DNA of 64,000 nucleotides from Clostridiales bacterium (lineage in GTDB: Bacteria > Bacillota > Clostridia > Christensenellales > Borkfalkiaceae). Under the pieces are notes generated by a model. That model saw nothing but the letters and a program-made list of their open reading frames with translations, did no database searches and was not told the origin of the DNA. A program made the position numbers and the translations under genes. Positions 26,559 through 36,600 of this stretch are shown here, piece after piece (position 1 is the stretch's first letter; each line of letters starts with the position of its first letter). The DNA is taken from positions 1 through 64,000 of the forward strand of contig SVIN01000009.1 of assembly GCA_015069495.1 (NCBI GenBank). The letters run 5' to 3'.

Positions 26559-26609
26559 GTGGAAAAGTGTTATCCACATTATCTACACGCATTTTTAAAG
26601 TTGTCCACC
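26559..26609 (+). promoter_or_regulatory. Cluster of DnaA-box-like 9-mers
   Basis: Exact consensus TTATCCACA at 26570-26578, directly abutted by TTATCTACA (26579-26587), then TTGTCCACC (26601-26609); TTTTCCACC lies inverted at 26559-26567. The first and the third same-strand boxes start 31 bases apart, about three helical turns. Confidence 0.5.
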
Positions 26610-26632
26610 CTTTAGGGTGTGTTGAGGTTGTC

Positions 26633-27472
26633 ATGTCGATTGGTCTGCAAAAAGCGAATTTTTTTAAACGTATTTCCGCATGGTTATTCGACATTGTTAT
26701 GTGCGTGGTGTTAGCCACTGGGTGCATGGCATTAATGGCGGAACTCATCAATTACGACTTCCAGTACACGAAATTAACTGAACTCGAAACCAAATATTCC
26801 GAGTTGCAACAACCTTATTTGGACGCATACGAAGCGGAGCATGGCGTGAACTTTGACATCACGCAAGAAGCATTTGAAAAGCTTTCCGAGGAAGAAAGAG
26901 CAGCGCTCCAAGCGCACTTGAACGCGTTCAACGAAGAACTGTCCAAAAAGGAAGATATCCAAAAACAATACGCTTTGATTGAGGCGCAATCATCCGTTGT
27001 CACGACCTATACTTTTTTGATGATTAGCATCAGCCTTTTAATCGTTTTTATCGCTTGGTATTTTATCGTACCGTATATTTTACGCGACGGGCGTACTTTT
27101 GGGAAAAAGATATTTGGTTTGGCGGTTATGCGCACAAACAGCGTGAGGGTTTCCAACCCCGTCTTGTTTATCCGTTCCATCCTTGGTATGTATACGATGG
27201 AAACCATGGCGCCCATCTTCTTCTTATTGATGACTTATTTCGGTATGGGTCCTGTCGGTTTTATCGCGGCGGTGCTTGTTGCGGTTTTGGATATAGCCGT
27301 CATGATTTGCACCCCTACGCGCTCATCGATACACGATCTTTTGGCGGACACGGTTGTGGTGGATTTTTCCAGCCAACGCATCTTCGAATCGCAAGAAGCG
27401 TTAAACGAATACCTTGCTTCGCAATCACAAACTTCGGATTTTAATCAAACGCCTAAGGCGAATATTGATTGA
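26633..27472 (+). CDS. RDD-family membrane protein with a coiled-coil insertion
   Basis: 279 residues. The RDD-type start FFKRISAWLFDIVMCVVLA (Arg and Asp in the first helix) is followed by a long, charged, helical insertion (about residues 46-120, rich in E/K/Q) before the second helix. DGRTFGKKIFGLAVMRTN is the typical RDD loop, and TRSSIHDLLADTVVVD the C-terminal motif. RDD proteins are poorly characterised membrane proteins, some linked to transport. I chose the ATG at 26633 behind TTGAGG. It lies 32 bases before the ABC ATPase gene and is probably in the same transcript. Confidence 0.82.
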   Translation: MSIGLQKANFFKRISAWLFDIVMCVVLATGCMALMAELINYDFQYTKLTELETKYSELQQPYLDAYEAEHGVNFDITQEAFEKLSEEERAALQAHLNAFNEELSKKEDIQKQYALIEAQSSVVTTYTFLMISISLLIVFIAWYFIVPYILRDGRTFGKKIFGLAVMRTNSVRVSNPVLFIRSILGMYTMETMAPIFFLLMTYFGMGPVGFIAAVLVAVLDIAVMICTPTRSSIHDLLADTVVVDFSSQRIFESQEALNEYLASQSQTSDFNQTPKANID

Positions 27473-27504
27473 TCATATAATTACATGTGCTTTCAGGAGG
27501 TTTT

Positions 27505-28605
27505 ATGAAAGTAGAATTACAAAACCTGACGAAAATTTTCCCCAGCCGTAATAAAAAATCGGGTGAGGAAGTCGTTGCGGTTAACAATTTCACCTTTACC
27601 ATCCCCGATGGGAAATTGGTCGGTTTGCTCGGCCCGTCCGGTTGCGGTAAAAGTACAACCCTGTACATGATCAGCGGTTTACAACAGCCCTCTTCCGGTA
27701 AAATTTTCTTCGGCGATGAAGACGTCACCGACCTTGCACCCGAACACAGAGGGATTGGTCTCGTCTTCCAAAACTATGCTTTGTACCCCCACATGACGGT
27801 TAAGCAAAACATCTTGTTCCCCTTGCAGAATTTGCGCGGTGAGGACAGGCTGTCCAAAAATGAAATGCTTGAACGTGCGCACGAAGCGGCAAGATTGGTG
27901 CAAATCGATGAATTGATGGACAGAAAGCCCAGCGAATTGTCGGGCGGTCAGCAACAACGTGTTGCGATTGCGCGTGCGCTTGTTAAAATGCCCCGCGTAC
28001 TTTTGTTGGACGAACCTTTGTCCAACCTCGACGCGCGTTTGCGTTTGCAGACCCGTGAAGAAATCAGACGTATTCAAAAGGAAACGGGCATCACCACAGT
28101 ATTCGTAACCCACGACCAAGAAGAAGCCATGAGCATTTCCGATATGATCGTCGTTATGAAATTGGGCGTTGTACAACAGGTTGGTAAACCTCAGGAAATC
28201 TACGACAGCCCTACGAACCTTTTCGTTGCGAAATTCCTCGGTACGCCCCCCATCAACGTATTTTCGGGCCGCGTAGCAAACGAGCAATTGTACATCGGCG
28301 ATACGGCTGTATTGACGGTAAAAGGCGCGCCTGACGGCAACGTAACCGTAGGTATCCGTCCTGAAGGCTTTATCATGGATAAGAACGGCGCATTGCGTTG
28401 CAATATCTCCAACGTAGAAGTTATGGGGCGCGACGTCAGCATCGTTTCTACCCACAACAATTCTTTGAATCCTACCATTCGCTCGATTATTGATGCGGAT
28501 GAAAAACCTGATGCAGACGCAACGGTTGCAACCTTTGCATTGAAACCTCATAAGGTATTCCTCTTCGACGCAGAAACGGAAGAAAGAATTTACTTCGAGG
28601 TGTAA
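27505..28605 (+). CDS. ABC transporter ATP-binding protein, MalK/MsmK/UgpC type
   Basis: 366 residues. Walker A LLGPSGCGKSTTLYMISG, Q-loop VFQNYALYPHMTV, signature LSGGQQQRVAIARALV, Walker B VLLLDEPLSNLDA and H-loop FVTHDQEEAMSI. A C-terminal regulatory TOBE/OB domain (about residues 235-366) marks the CUT1 sugar-type family. It energises the two permeases that follow, with a four-base gap. Start at 27505 directly behind AGGAGG; an upstream GTG in the same frame is disregarded. Confidence 0.95.
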   Translation: MKVELQNLTKIFPSRNKKSGEEVVAVNNFTFTIPDGKLVGLLGPSGCGKSTTLYMISGLQQPSSGKIFFGDEDVTDLAPEHRGIGLVFQNYALYPHMTVKQNILFPLQNLRGEDRLSKNEMLERAHEAARLVQIDELMDRKPSELSGGQQQRVAIARALVKMPRVLLLDEPLSNLDARLRLQTREEIRRIQKETGITTVFVTHDQEEAMSISDMIVVMKLGVVQQVGKPQEIYDSPTNLFVAKFLGTPPINVFSGRVANEQLYIGDTAVLTVKGAPDGNVTVGIRPEGFIMDKNGALRCNISNVEVMGRDVSIVSTHNNSLNPTIRSIIDADEKPDADATVATFALKPHKVFLFDAETEERIYFEV

Positions 28606-28608
28606 GTT

Positions 28609-29640
28609 ATGGCAAAAATACGTAATTTTTTCCATACCGTTTTTGTCGAATGGATTTACAACGCGTTTTGGAAGGAACTGGTTGTCAAAAAGTTGAAATT
28701 TGACAAATGGAAAGGCTGGATTTATTTATCCCCCGCCATTGTCCTTTTGTTGATTTTTACAGTATACCCTATATTTAATACGATCAGTATTGCATTTTTG
28801 GACGATTATACCCTTGCAGGCGACAGAATCGGCAAAACCTATCAATTCGGTTTTGAAAACTTCCGTTGGGTTGTACAAGATACTCTGTATTTCCTTCCCG
28901 CATTGAAGAATACCATGTTGCTTTGCTTTATCACCGTGCCTATCTCAACGTTTTTGGCGTTGTTGATTGCGGTTTGTTTGAATGCAATTAAGCCCTTGCA
29001 AAGATTTTTACAAACGATTTTCTTCTTGCCTTACGTAACCAACTCGATTGCAATCGGTATGGTATTCATGGCAATGTTCAATATCACTGGTGATACCACC
29101 GACCTTGCAAACGGTTCGGCGGATACCATCGGCGTTGTAAATATCTTCCTGCAATTCATTGGGCTTGACCCCATCAACTGGATCAGTGCTGGTTCCTCTT
29201 ATTGGAACAATATGTCTGTTGCCATTATTTATATTGTATGGAATGCACTGCCTTTTAAAATACTAATTTTGTTGGGCGGTTTGCAGAGTGTAAATAAGCA
29301 ATACTACGAAGCGGCGAAAATTGACGGCACGCCCCGTTGGAGAGTATTTACCCGTATCACGGTACCCCTTCTTTCCCCGATGATTGCTTACGTTGTTATT
29401 ACAGGCTTTATCGGCGGATTTAAAGAATATTCAAGTATCGTCGGTATCTTCGGTGACGACATGCGAGCTGCAGGCGGTCAAACCTTGCAGACCATGGTTG
29501 GGTATATCCAAAATTCGTTGGATCCCATGTCTGGTGACGGTGAAGGCGTTGCCTCGGCTGCCGCGTTGATTTTGTTTGCGATTATTTTCGTCGTAACCAT
29601 GATTAACTTGTACGTCAGCAAAAAGAAAACACATTATTAA
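28609..29640 (+). CDS. ABC transporter permease, MalF/UgpA type
   Basis: 343 residues with about six membrane helices after a short cytoplasmic start. The EAA loop reads YYEAAKIDGTPRWRVFTRIT, which couples to the ATPase. It pairs with the next permease to form the channel. The substrate is not encoded in recognisable residues. Confidence 0.93.
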   Translation: MAKIRNFFHTVFVEWIYNAFWKELVVKKLKFDKWKGWIYLSPAIVLLLIFTVYPIFNTISIAFLDDYTLAGDRIGKTYQFGFENFRWVVQDTLYFLPALKNTMLLCFITVPISTFLALLIAVCLNAIKPLQRFLQTIFFLPYVTNSIAIGMVFMAMFNITGDTTDLANGSADTIGVVNIFLQFIGLDPINWISAGSSYWNNMSVAIIYIVWNALPFKILILLGGLQSVNKQYYEAAKIDGTPRWRVFTRITVPLLSPMIAYVVITGFIGGFKEYSSIVGIFGDDMRAAGGQTLQTMVGYIQNSLDPMSGDGEGVASAAALILFAIIFVVTMINLYVSKKKTHY

Positions 29641-29651
29641 GGAGGTGTACG

Positions 29652-30656
29652 ATGGAAGAATTTTCGAATGAAATCGTTGAAGAAAACGAAACCCAAACCA
29701 CCTCTGAGGAAAACTCTATCGCCGCTTTGGTCGGCGGGGTTATGCAAGAACAAAACATTCAGAAGATAACCACCAAACAGCGCGTTATTAAAATTCTCGT
29801 TCAAGTTGGGTTGTATCTATTCCTTGGCGTTATGGCGCTTATCGTTTTGTTCCCCTTCTATTACATGTTGGCAATCTCCGTAAAAGAGTTCGATGAATAT
29901 TATTTAATCGGTAAAAATTATCAAAACTTAACGGAATTACAACAATTATATCCTCAAACCTTAGCATGGCATAACTATGCGGACGCATTCAAAGCAGGCG
30001 CGCTTGACCGCTTATTCCTCAACACCATGTACGTTGGGATTATCTCGACAATTTTGTCCTTGGTGATTACGGTATTGTCGGCGTTTGCGTTTGCCCGCTT
30101 AGAGTTCAAGGGAAAGAATATCTTGTTTGCAGGATTGCTTGCAACCATGATGATTCCCGGGGAATTGTTCACCATTACAAACTTTATCACTGTAAATAAA
30201 TTAGGCTGGGCATTCAGCGCTGATTGGACCGAACTGAGTAAGGCTTTGATTTTACCTTTCTTGGTTAGTATCTTCTATATCTATTTGTTAAAGCAAAACT
30301 TCCAACAAATCCCCAACGAATTGTATTTGGCGGCAAAAGTGGACGGTACAACCGATTTAAAATATCTTTGGAAAGTTATGATTCCCCTTGCTTTGCCCAC
30401 CATTATCTCCATCACAATTTTGAAAATGATGGGTGCATGGAACACTTACCTTTGGCCTAAATTGATTACCGACGAAGAAAGCCACATGTTGATTACCAAC
30501 GGTTTGCGCACCAAGTTCTCGGCGGAAGGATCTAAGCCTCAAATTCCTCAACAGATGGCGGCTGTCGCCATGGTTTCCGCACCTCTCTTCATGGTATTTA
30601 TTTTCCTTAGAAAATATATCATGAAAGGCGTATCTCGAAGCGGTATCAAAGGTTAA
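29652..30656 (+). CDS. ABC transporter permease, MalG/UgpE type
   Basis: 334 residues. A charged N-terminal tail of about 45 residues, then six membrane helices; the EAA loop reads LYLAAKVDGTTDLKYLWKVM. The second half of the importer channel. AAGGAGG ribosome binding site, 11 bases after the previous gene. Confidence 0.93.
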   Translation: MEEFSNEIVEENETQTTSEENSIAALVGGVMQEQNIQKITTKQRVIKILVQVGLYLFLGVMALIVLFPFYYMLAISVKEFDEYYLIGKNYQNLTELQQLYPQTLAWHNYADAFKAGALDRLFLNTMYVGIISTILSLVITVLSAFAFARLEFKGKNILFAGLLATMMIPGELFTITNFITVNKLGWAFSADWTELSKALILPFLVSIFYIYLLKQNFQQIPNELYLAAKVDGTTDLKYLWKVMIPLALPTIISITILKMMGAWNTYLWPKLITDEESHMLITNGLRTKFSAEGSKPQIPQQMAAVAMVSAPLFMVFIFLRKYIMKGVSRSGIKG

Positions 30657-30718
30657 TCCCCTTTGTTATTGATAAAGCAATAAAAAAAATATAATAATAT
30701 AAAGGAAGTAAAACAATT

Positions 30719-32203
30719 ATGAAAAAGATGAAAAAATTCTTGTTCAGCGGCGTTGCAGCTATGTTGGCTGCAGCAAACTTAGTAGGTGCAGCTTCTTGCT
30801 TCGGCGGCGACTCCTCTAGCCAGAATAATGCAAACACGAACGTAGACGTTGTTGCTTATGATGGTAGCAAAGTAACCGTTACCTTCTACCACACGATGGG
30901 GGCAGCTTTGACCACCGTATTGAAGGAACACATTGAAGAATTCAACAAGATTTACCCCAACATCAAGATTGATCAAAAATCGCAAGGCGACTACGATACG
31001 TTGCTCAGCCTTTTGAACACCAGAATGTCCACTGGTTTGGAAAACCTTCCTACGATGGCATACTGCTATTCCGACCACGTTGCATCCTACAACGCTTCCA
31101 AGGCCGTTGTTACGCTTGACGAATACATCAATTCGACCTTGACCGTAGCAGGCACCAACGAAACCATGGGTTTGACGGAAACGCAAATCGCTAATTACGT
31201 TGATTCGTACTACGAAGAAGGTAAACAATTCGGCGACGGCAAAATGTACATGCTTCCTTTCGCAAAATCGACCGAAGTATTGTTCTACAACAAAGACTAC
31301 TTTGAAGCAAACAACTTGACCGCTCCTACCACTTGGGACGAAATGGAAGCTCTTTGCGCACGTATCATCGAAATCGATACCGCAAATAAAACCAACTGGA
31401 ACGATACGGCCAAAAAGACGAAGACCATCCCCCTTGGTTATGACAGCGAAGCAAACTGGTTCATCACGATGTGCGAACAACAGGGTTCTGGTTACACCTC
31501 GATGGAAGAAGGCAACCACTTCGTATTCAATAACGATCAAAACAAGGCGTTCGTAAAAGAATTCACCGAATGGTACGGTAAGAAATACGTAACCACGAAA
31601 GAATGCTACGGTTCGTATACTTCCGACCTCTTCACGACGCAAGGTTGCTACATGTCCATCGGTTCGACGGGCGGTACGGGTTACAACATCCCTGGTTTGG
31701 AAGAAGGTTCGGGTACGGAAGCTGCCTTTGAAGTAGGTATCGCGCCCATCCCTCAGGCAAGCACCGATCCCGCTAAGCACAAGGTTATTTCCCAAGGTCC
31801 TTCCGTATGTCTTTTCAAGAAAGACGCACAAGAAGTTGCTGCTGGTTGGTTGTTCCTTAAGTATTTGAACATGAGCGACGATTTCCAAGCAGAATTCTCG
31901 ATGACCAGCGGTTATGCTCCCGTTCTTGAAACGGTTAACAACGAAGCTTATGCAGACTTCCTTGCAAAAGCAGGTCAAGGCAACGCAAACTTGAAGGCTA
32001 CCTGCGTACTTCAAAACATCGCACAGAAAGACGCTTGCTACGTTTCCTATGCTTTCACCGGCTCCGCAAAAGCACGTGAACAAGTTGGTCTTTTGATGCA
32101 AAACGCATTTATCAATGGTTCGCAAAAGACGGGCGACGCTTTGGACGCTTATATCACCGAACAGTTTGATATTTCCATGAGAACTTTGAACAAATACAAC
32201 TAA
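30719..32203 (+). CDS. Lipoprotein substrate-binding protein, family 1 (UgpB-like)
   Basis: 494 residues. A signal peptide with lipobox GAASC (Cys27) and a Ser/Asn-rich linker, then a two-lobed periplasmic-binding fold. The segment VTVTFYHTMGAALTTVLKEH resembles the start of UgpB-like binding proteins, and ILEFNKIYP-type, LPFAKSTEVLFYNKDYF and TTWDEMEALC are general family-1 motifs. UgpB binds glycerol 3-phosphate or glycerophosphodiesters, so a phosphorylated ligand is conceivable here, but this is inference. It is the binding component of the importer and is followed by nuclease lipoproteins. Confidence 0.9.
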   Translation: MKKMKKFLFSGVAAMLAAANLVGAASCFGGDSSSQNNANTNVDVVAYDGSKVTVTFYHTMGAALTTVLKEHIEEFNKIYPNIKIDQKSQGDYDTLLSLLNTRMSTGLENLPTMAYCYSDHVASYNASKAVVTLDEYINSTLTVAGTNETMGLTETQIANYVDSYYEEGKQFGDGKMYMLPFAKSTEVLFYNKDYFEANNLTAPTTWDEMEALCARIIEIDTANKTNWNDTAKKTKTIPLGYDSEANWFITMCEQQGSGYTSMEEGNHFVFNNDQNKAFVKEFTEWYGKKYVTTKECYGSYTSDLFTTQGCYMSIGSTGGTGYNIPGLEEGSGTEAAFEVGIAPIPQASTDPAKHKVISQGPSVCLFKKDAQEVAAGWLFLKYLNMSDDFQAEFSMTSGYAPVLETVNNEAYADFLAKAGQGNANLKATCVLQNIAQKDACYVSYAFTGSAKAREQVGLLMQNAFINGSQKTGDALDAYITEQFDISMRTLNKYN

Positions 32204-32228
32204 GTTTTATCTAATATAAGGTAACATT

Positions 32229-33587
32229 ATGAAAAAAAGAATTTTGTCATTATTGTTATTGGCGAGTGTTGCGCTCGGCAGTTTTGCCGGGTGTAACACC
32301 CCCGAATCTTCCTCCAATGATTCGGTAGCAAGCGAATCTTCCGGCAAGGTTGAAATCGAAAAAATCGATTACGCTGGACAAGCTGTTTTGGATTTTTCTG
32401 CTGATTCGCAAACCACGGAAATCGAACGCGTAAAATCGTACATCGACGGCGATACCACCCACTTCTACGTAGAAGACGGTATCATCAAACACGAATTTTT
32501 GAAAGCAAGATACGCGGCGGTAAACACCCCCGAATCGACGGGTCAAATCGAACCTTGGGGCAAAAAGGCATCTGCTTACACCAAGGATAAATTGAAGAAT
32601 GCCACCTCTATCGTTTTGGAAACGGACGGCTCGGATTGGGAAGTAGATTCCACGGGCGAACGTTACCTCGTATGGGTTTGGTATAAACCGCAGGGTTCCG
32701 ACGTATACCGCAACTTAAACCTCGAATTGTTGCAAGAAGGTCTTGCATTGGGTTCGAGCGTTTCCGATTGCCGTTACGCAGAATTGGCAACCAATGCCTT
32801 GAACCAGGCGTCTTTGATGGAAGTGTGCGTACACTCGAACGAACAAGACCCCGATTATTTCTACGGTTCTGCTTTGGAAATCGATTTGAAAGAACTTCGT
32901 ACCAACATTGACGAATACAACGGCGCAAAGGTTGCGTTTGAAGGTATCGTATCCTACTACTCCAGCAACGGTGTATTTGTAGAAAGCTACGACGAAGCAA
33001 CCGATTTCGTTTACGGTATTTACGTATACGTTGGTTATAACTATACTTCCGATTCGAATATCCAAAACATTCTTTCGGTTGGCAACCACGTTCGTGTCGT
33101 AGGTCAATGTTCCTTCCACGAAGATTTCGGTTATCAAATCTCCGACATCAAATATCGTGCAGTTAAACCCAAAGATCCCGATAACGTACAGAAATTGAGC
33201 GACGAAAAATTCCCCGCTTATAACCCCGAAACGAACGCGGCAGATTTTAACGGCACGAAGATTGTTGAAGTCAACGAAGAAGAAAAAGCGTTCCCCTACA
33301 AGAAGCTTGCGTTGGACAGCTCAATTTCCTTTAAAAACTTGAAGGTTGTCGATATGTACACCACCAAGAAAGAAGATTCTGCAAACAAGGGCGCAATCAC
33401 GATTACCTGTCAAGTAGACGGGCAAACAATTACGGTTCGTACCGCTGTTTTGCACGATGAAAACAAAAACTTGGTAACGGAAGCTATGTTTGAAGGCAAA
33501 ACCATCGACGTAAAAGGCGTCGTAGAAGAATATGAAGGGCAATACCAAATCAAGGTATTCTCTTTGAAAGACATTACCATTCATTGA
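32229..33587 (+). CDS. Lipoprotein nuclease: staphylococcal nuclease domain plus OB-like domains
   Basis: 452 residues. Lipobox SFAGC (Cys22) and a Ser-rich linker, then a thermonuclease (SNase) domain at about residues 63-205. Counterparts of S. aureus nuclease residues are Asp75 (D21), Arg94 (R35), Glu102 (E43) and Arg145 (R87); Asp40 is replaced by Asn99 (AVNTPE). Two OB-like domains follow (about residues 217-315 and 340-452), the first with KVAFEGIVSYYSSNGVFVE. A surface-attached DNA/RNA endonuclease is likely. It is 25 bases behind the substrate-binding protein gene in the same operon. Confidence 0.9.
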   Translation: MKKRILSLLLLASVALGSFAGCNTPESSSNDSVASESSGKVEIEKIDYAGQAVLDFSADSQTTEIERVKSYIDGDTTHFYVEDGIIKHEFLKARYAAVNTPESTGQIEPWGKKASAYTKDKLKNATSIVLETDGSDWEVDSTGERYLVWVWYKPQGSDVYRNLNLELLQEGLALGSSVSDCRYAELATNALNQASLMEVCVHSNEQDPDYFYGSALEIDLKELRTNIDEYNGAKVAFEGIVSYYSSNGVFVESYDEATDFVYGIYVYVGYNYTSDSNIQNILSVGNHVRVVGQCSFHEDFGYQISDIKYRAVKPKDPDNVQKLSDEKFPAYNPETNAADFNGTKIVEVNEEEKAFPYKKLALDSSISFKNLKVVDMYTTKKEDSANKGAITITCQVDGQTITVRTAVLHDENKNLVTEAMFEGKTIDVKGVVEEYEGQYQIKVFSLKDITIH

Positions 33588-33611
33588 TAAAATTTATTAA
33601 GGAGATAAATC

Positions 33612-36600
33612 ATGAACAAAAAACTACTTGCTCTTGTATTGGCTCTTAGCACGTGTCTCTCTTTGTCTAGCTGTGCATTTTTCGGCGGCAACAAAGATGA
33701 AAGCAGCTCGAATCAAACGTCGGAAGCACCTGCAACTACGTACGATTTGGATGGCGCGAAGACCCTTTTGGAATCTCGTGTAAAAACGACCAATGCAGAA
33801 TCTCGTGAAACCTACGAAGTTCCCGCTTCCATTTTGTTGGAAGACGTGACCTACACCATCGAATGGTCCGTAGACGTTGAAACGGTTAAAATCGAAAAAG
33901 ACGGCGATAAAGTGTACGTAAACGTATACGAAGCTTCCCTTTCCTTTGAAGACGTAACCTTCGTTTTGACCGCAAAAATCACCGCTCCTGACGGTTCCAC
34001 CATCGAATCGAAGATGAACCGTGTTGTTCCTAAGTTGGAACGTTTCGTACCTGCAAAGATTACGGAAAAACCTGCTGAAAACGTTGCATACAAGCTCAAC
34101 GTTTACCAAGGTAACACCCAAAAAGAAGTGTACGCTAACGGTGAAATGAAGAACACTTGGTACTTCGCTTCCACGACCGATTATGACAACGGTATCGACG
34201 TATATGCTGAACACGTAGCAACCAGCGAAACCGAATTCTACCTTTATCGTATGGTAGACGTAGAAGGCGGCGCGCAAGTCAAGGAATACATCAACGTTGT
34301 TCCCAATGGTTCGCACGTAAACGCTGTATATGGCAACCCCGATGCTGCCAACTTCCCTGATTATGAAAATTATGAAGGCGAGATGAAGACCGCTTATTAC
34401 TTTGATGAAACTTGGGCAACGGTTGCAACGGTTGTAAACGGCACGCCTTACTACTTTGGTTGCGACGGCACGTATGACACCATCGAACCTCAAAAGAATA
34501 TCGGCAACGACTACTTCATGGGCTACCTCGTAACCGAAGTTGACCGCATGAACGTAGAAGAAGCTGATAAGCTTGCACACGAAGTAACGACCTTGAACAT
34601 TGCACCTGCATTCATCGGCGGCGGTTCTTCCGCAACCTTGATTACGCACGGCGATCGTTATCCCGACGTTAAGATTTCTTGGGCTGTAAACAACGAAGCT
34701 GCTTCGATTTATAGAAACGAACTTTCCTTCAACACTGTAGAAACCGTACAAGAAGTTACCTTGACGGCTACCCTTTCGATTGGCGAAGCAACCGAAACGA
34801 AGACTCTTACTTTCAAGGTTGTTCCCAACGATACCGCTAAGATTATCGAAACGGCAAAAGCGTTCAAGTCCGGCGAAGCATTCGGTAACGACGTAACCAT
34901 GACGGGTATCGTCCTCTCTATTGATGAAGCTTACGATCCTACCTATGACAGCGTTTCCTTCACCATGTGGGTAAACGACACGAAAGTTTTGGGTTATCGT
35001 ATGAAGGGCGAAGGCGCTGACGTGCTTGCCCCTGGTTTCACCGTAACCTGCGGCGGTAAGTTCATGCTTTACAAGTCTGACCTTGAATTCAGCTTTGCTA
35101 AGATTGAAAGCTACGAAATCGGTGATGAATCCGATATTCCCGAAACGGGCGACCCCGTTGTTGACGGTACGGCTGCATCCATCCTTAACGCGCTTTACGG
35201 TTTGGCAGACGGCGAAGAACTTAAAGGTGCATTCACTTTGACCGGTAAAATCACTGCATTGGATAACTACAACAACCCTACCATCGTTGTAGAAGGCTTC
35301 GAAAATATGCCCGTTTACTGCTACAGATTGTCCGTTACGAACAAGGTTGGCGATATCCTCACCGTAACGGCAACGAGCATGAAGAACTACGGCGGTAAGT
35401 ATGAATTTATGAACTGTACGTTGGTTTCTTCCGAAGCAGGTAGTGGCACGGAAACCCCTTCCAACCCTACCTATGCAACCCCCGCAGAAATCCTTAATGC
35501 GCTTTATGCATTGGCTGATAATGAAACCGTTACGGGTGAATTCACTTTGACGGGTAAAATCACTGCATTGGATGACTACAACAACCCTACCATTGTTGTT
35601 GAAGGTTTCGAAAATATGCCCGTTTACTGCTACAGATTGCAAGTTACGAACACTATTAACGACGTTATTACCGTAACCGCAACGACCATGAAGAACTATC
35701 AAGGTAAGTATGAATTCATGAACTGTACGTTGGTTAGCGGCGACAACAACGAAGACGATGGCAACACGGATGTTAGTGCGCCTGCAGCAGACTCCACCCT
35801 TACCATCCCCGAAGCACTTGCTTACGGCGCAACTTTGACTGGCGAAACGACCGCTAAATATTATGTAAGCGGTACGATTACCGGTTTCTACCATAGCTCT
35901 AGCAACCCTACCAGCGGTTACACCTATGGTAACGTATACATCACCGATGATAACAACAACACCATCCTCGTTTATGGTTTGTACAGTGCAGACGGTTCCG
36001 TTAGATATGACGCAATGACCACCAAGCCCGTTGAAGGCGACTACATCAAAGTTTACGGTGTACTTAGCGTATACAATGGCGTTGGTCAATTCAAGAACGC
36101 TTGGTTGATTGAACACACCGCTAACGGTGGTAACGAAGGCGGCAATGATAACACCAATCCCAACGCTCCCGCAGCAGGTACCTTGTTTACTATCCCTGAA
36201 GCAATCGCTTACGGTAAGACTTTGGCTGAAAGCGCAACCTCGACCGAAAAGTTCTATGTAGCTGGTACAATTACAGCTTTCTACGGCTCCAGCGGCACTA
36301 CTTATGGTAATGTATACATCACCGATGAAAACAACAACAGCATTCTTATCTATGGTTTGTACAATGAAGACGGTTCCGTTAAATACAGCGAAATGACCAC
36401 CAAACCCGATGAAGGCGATTACATCAAAGTTTATGGCGTTATTAAGAACTACTATGGCACCCCTCAATTTGTAGACGGTTGGGTAATGGAACATACCGCA
36501 GGTGAACTTGACGTTCCTGAAATCGAAGGTGAAGCATCTGTTCTTAGCTTTGCAGATAAAGCAAATCGTACGAGCCAAACGACCAGCCAACAGGTATGGG

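Noticed and set aside
26340-26632. Chromosomal replication origin at the DnaA-box cluster
   Set aside because: Only one exact box, no dnaA-dnaN or rpmH-rnpA context, and the next genes are metabolic. Kept as a DnaA-box finding, not as oriC.
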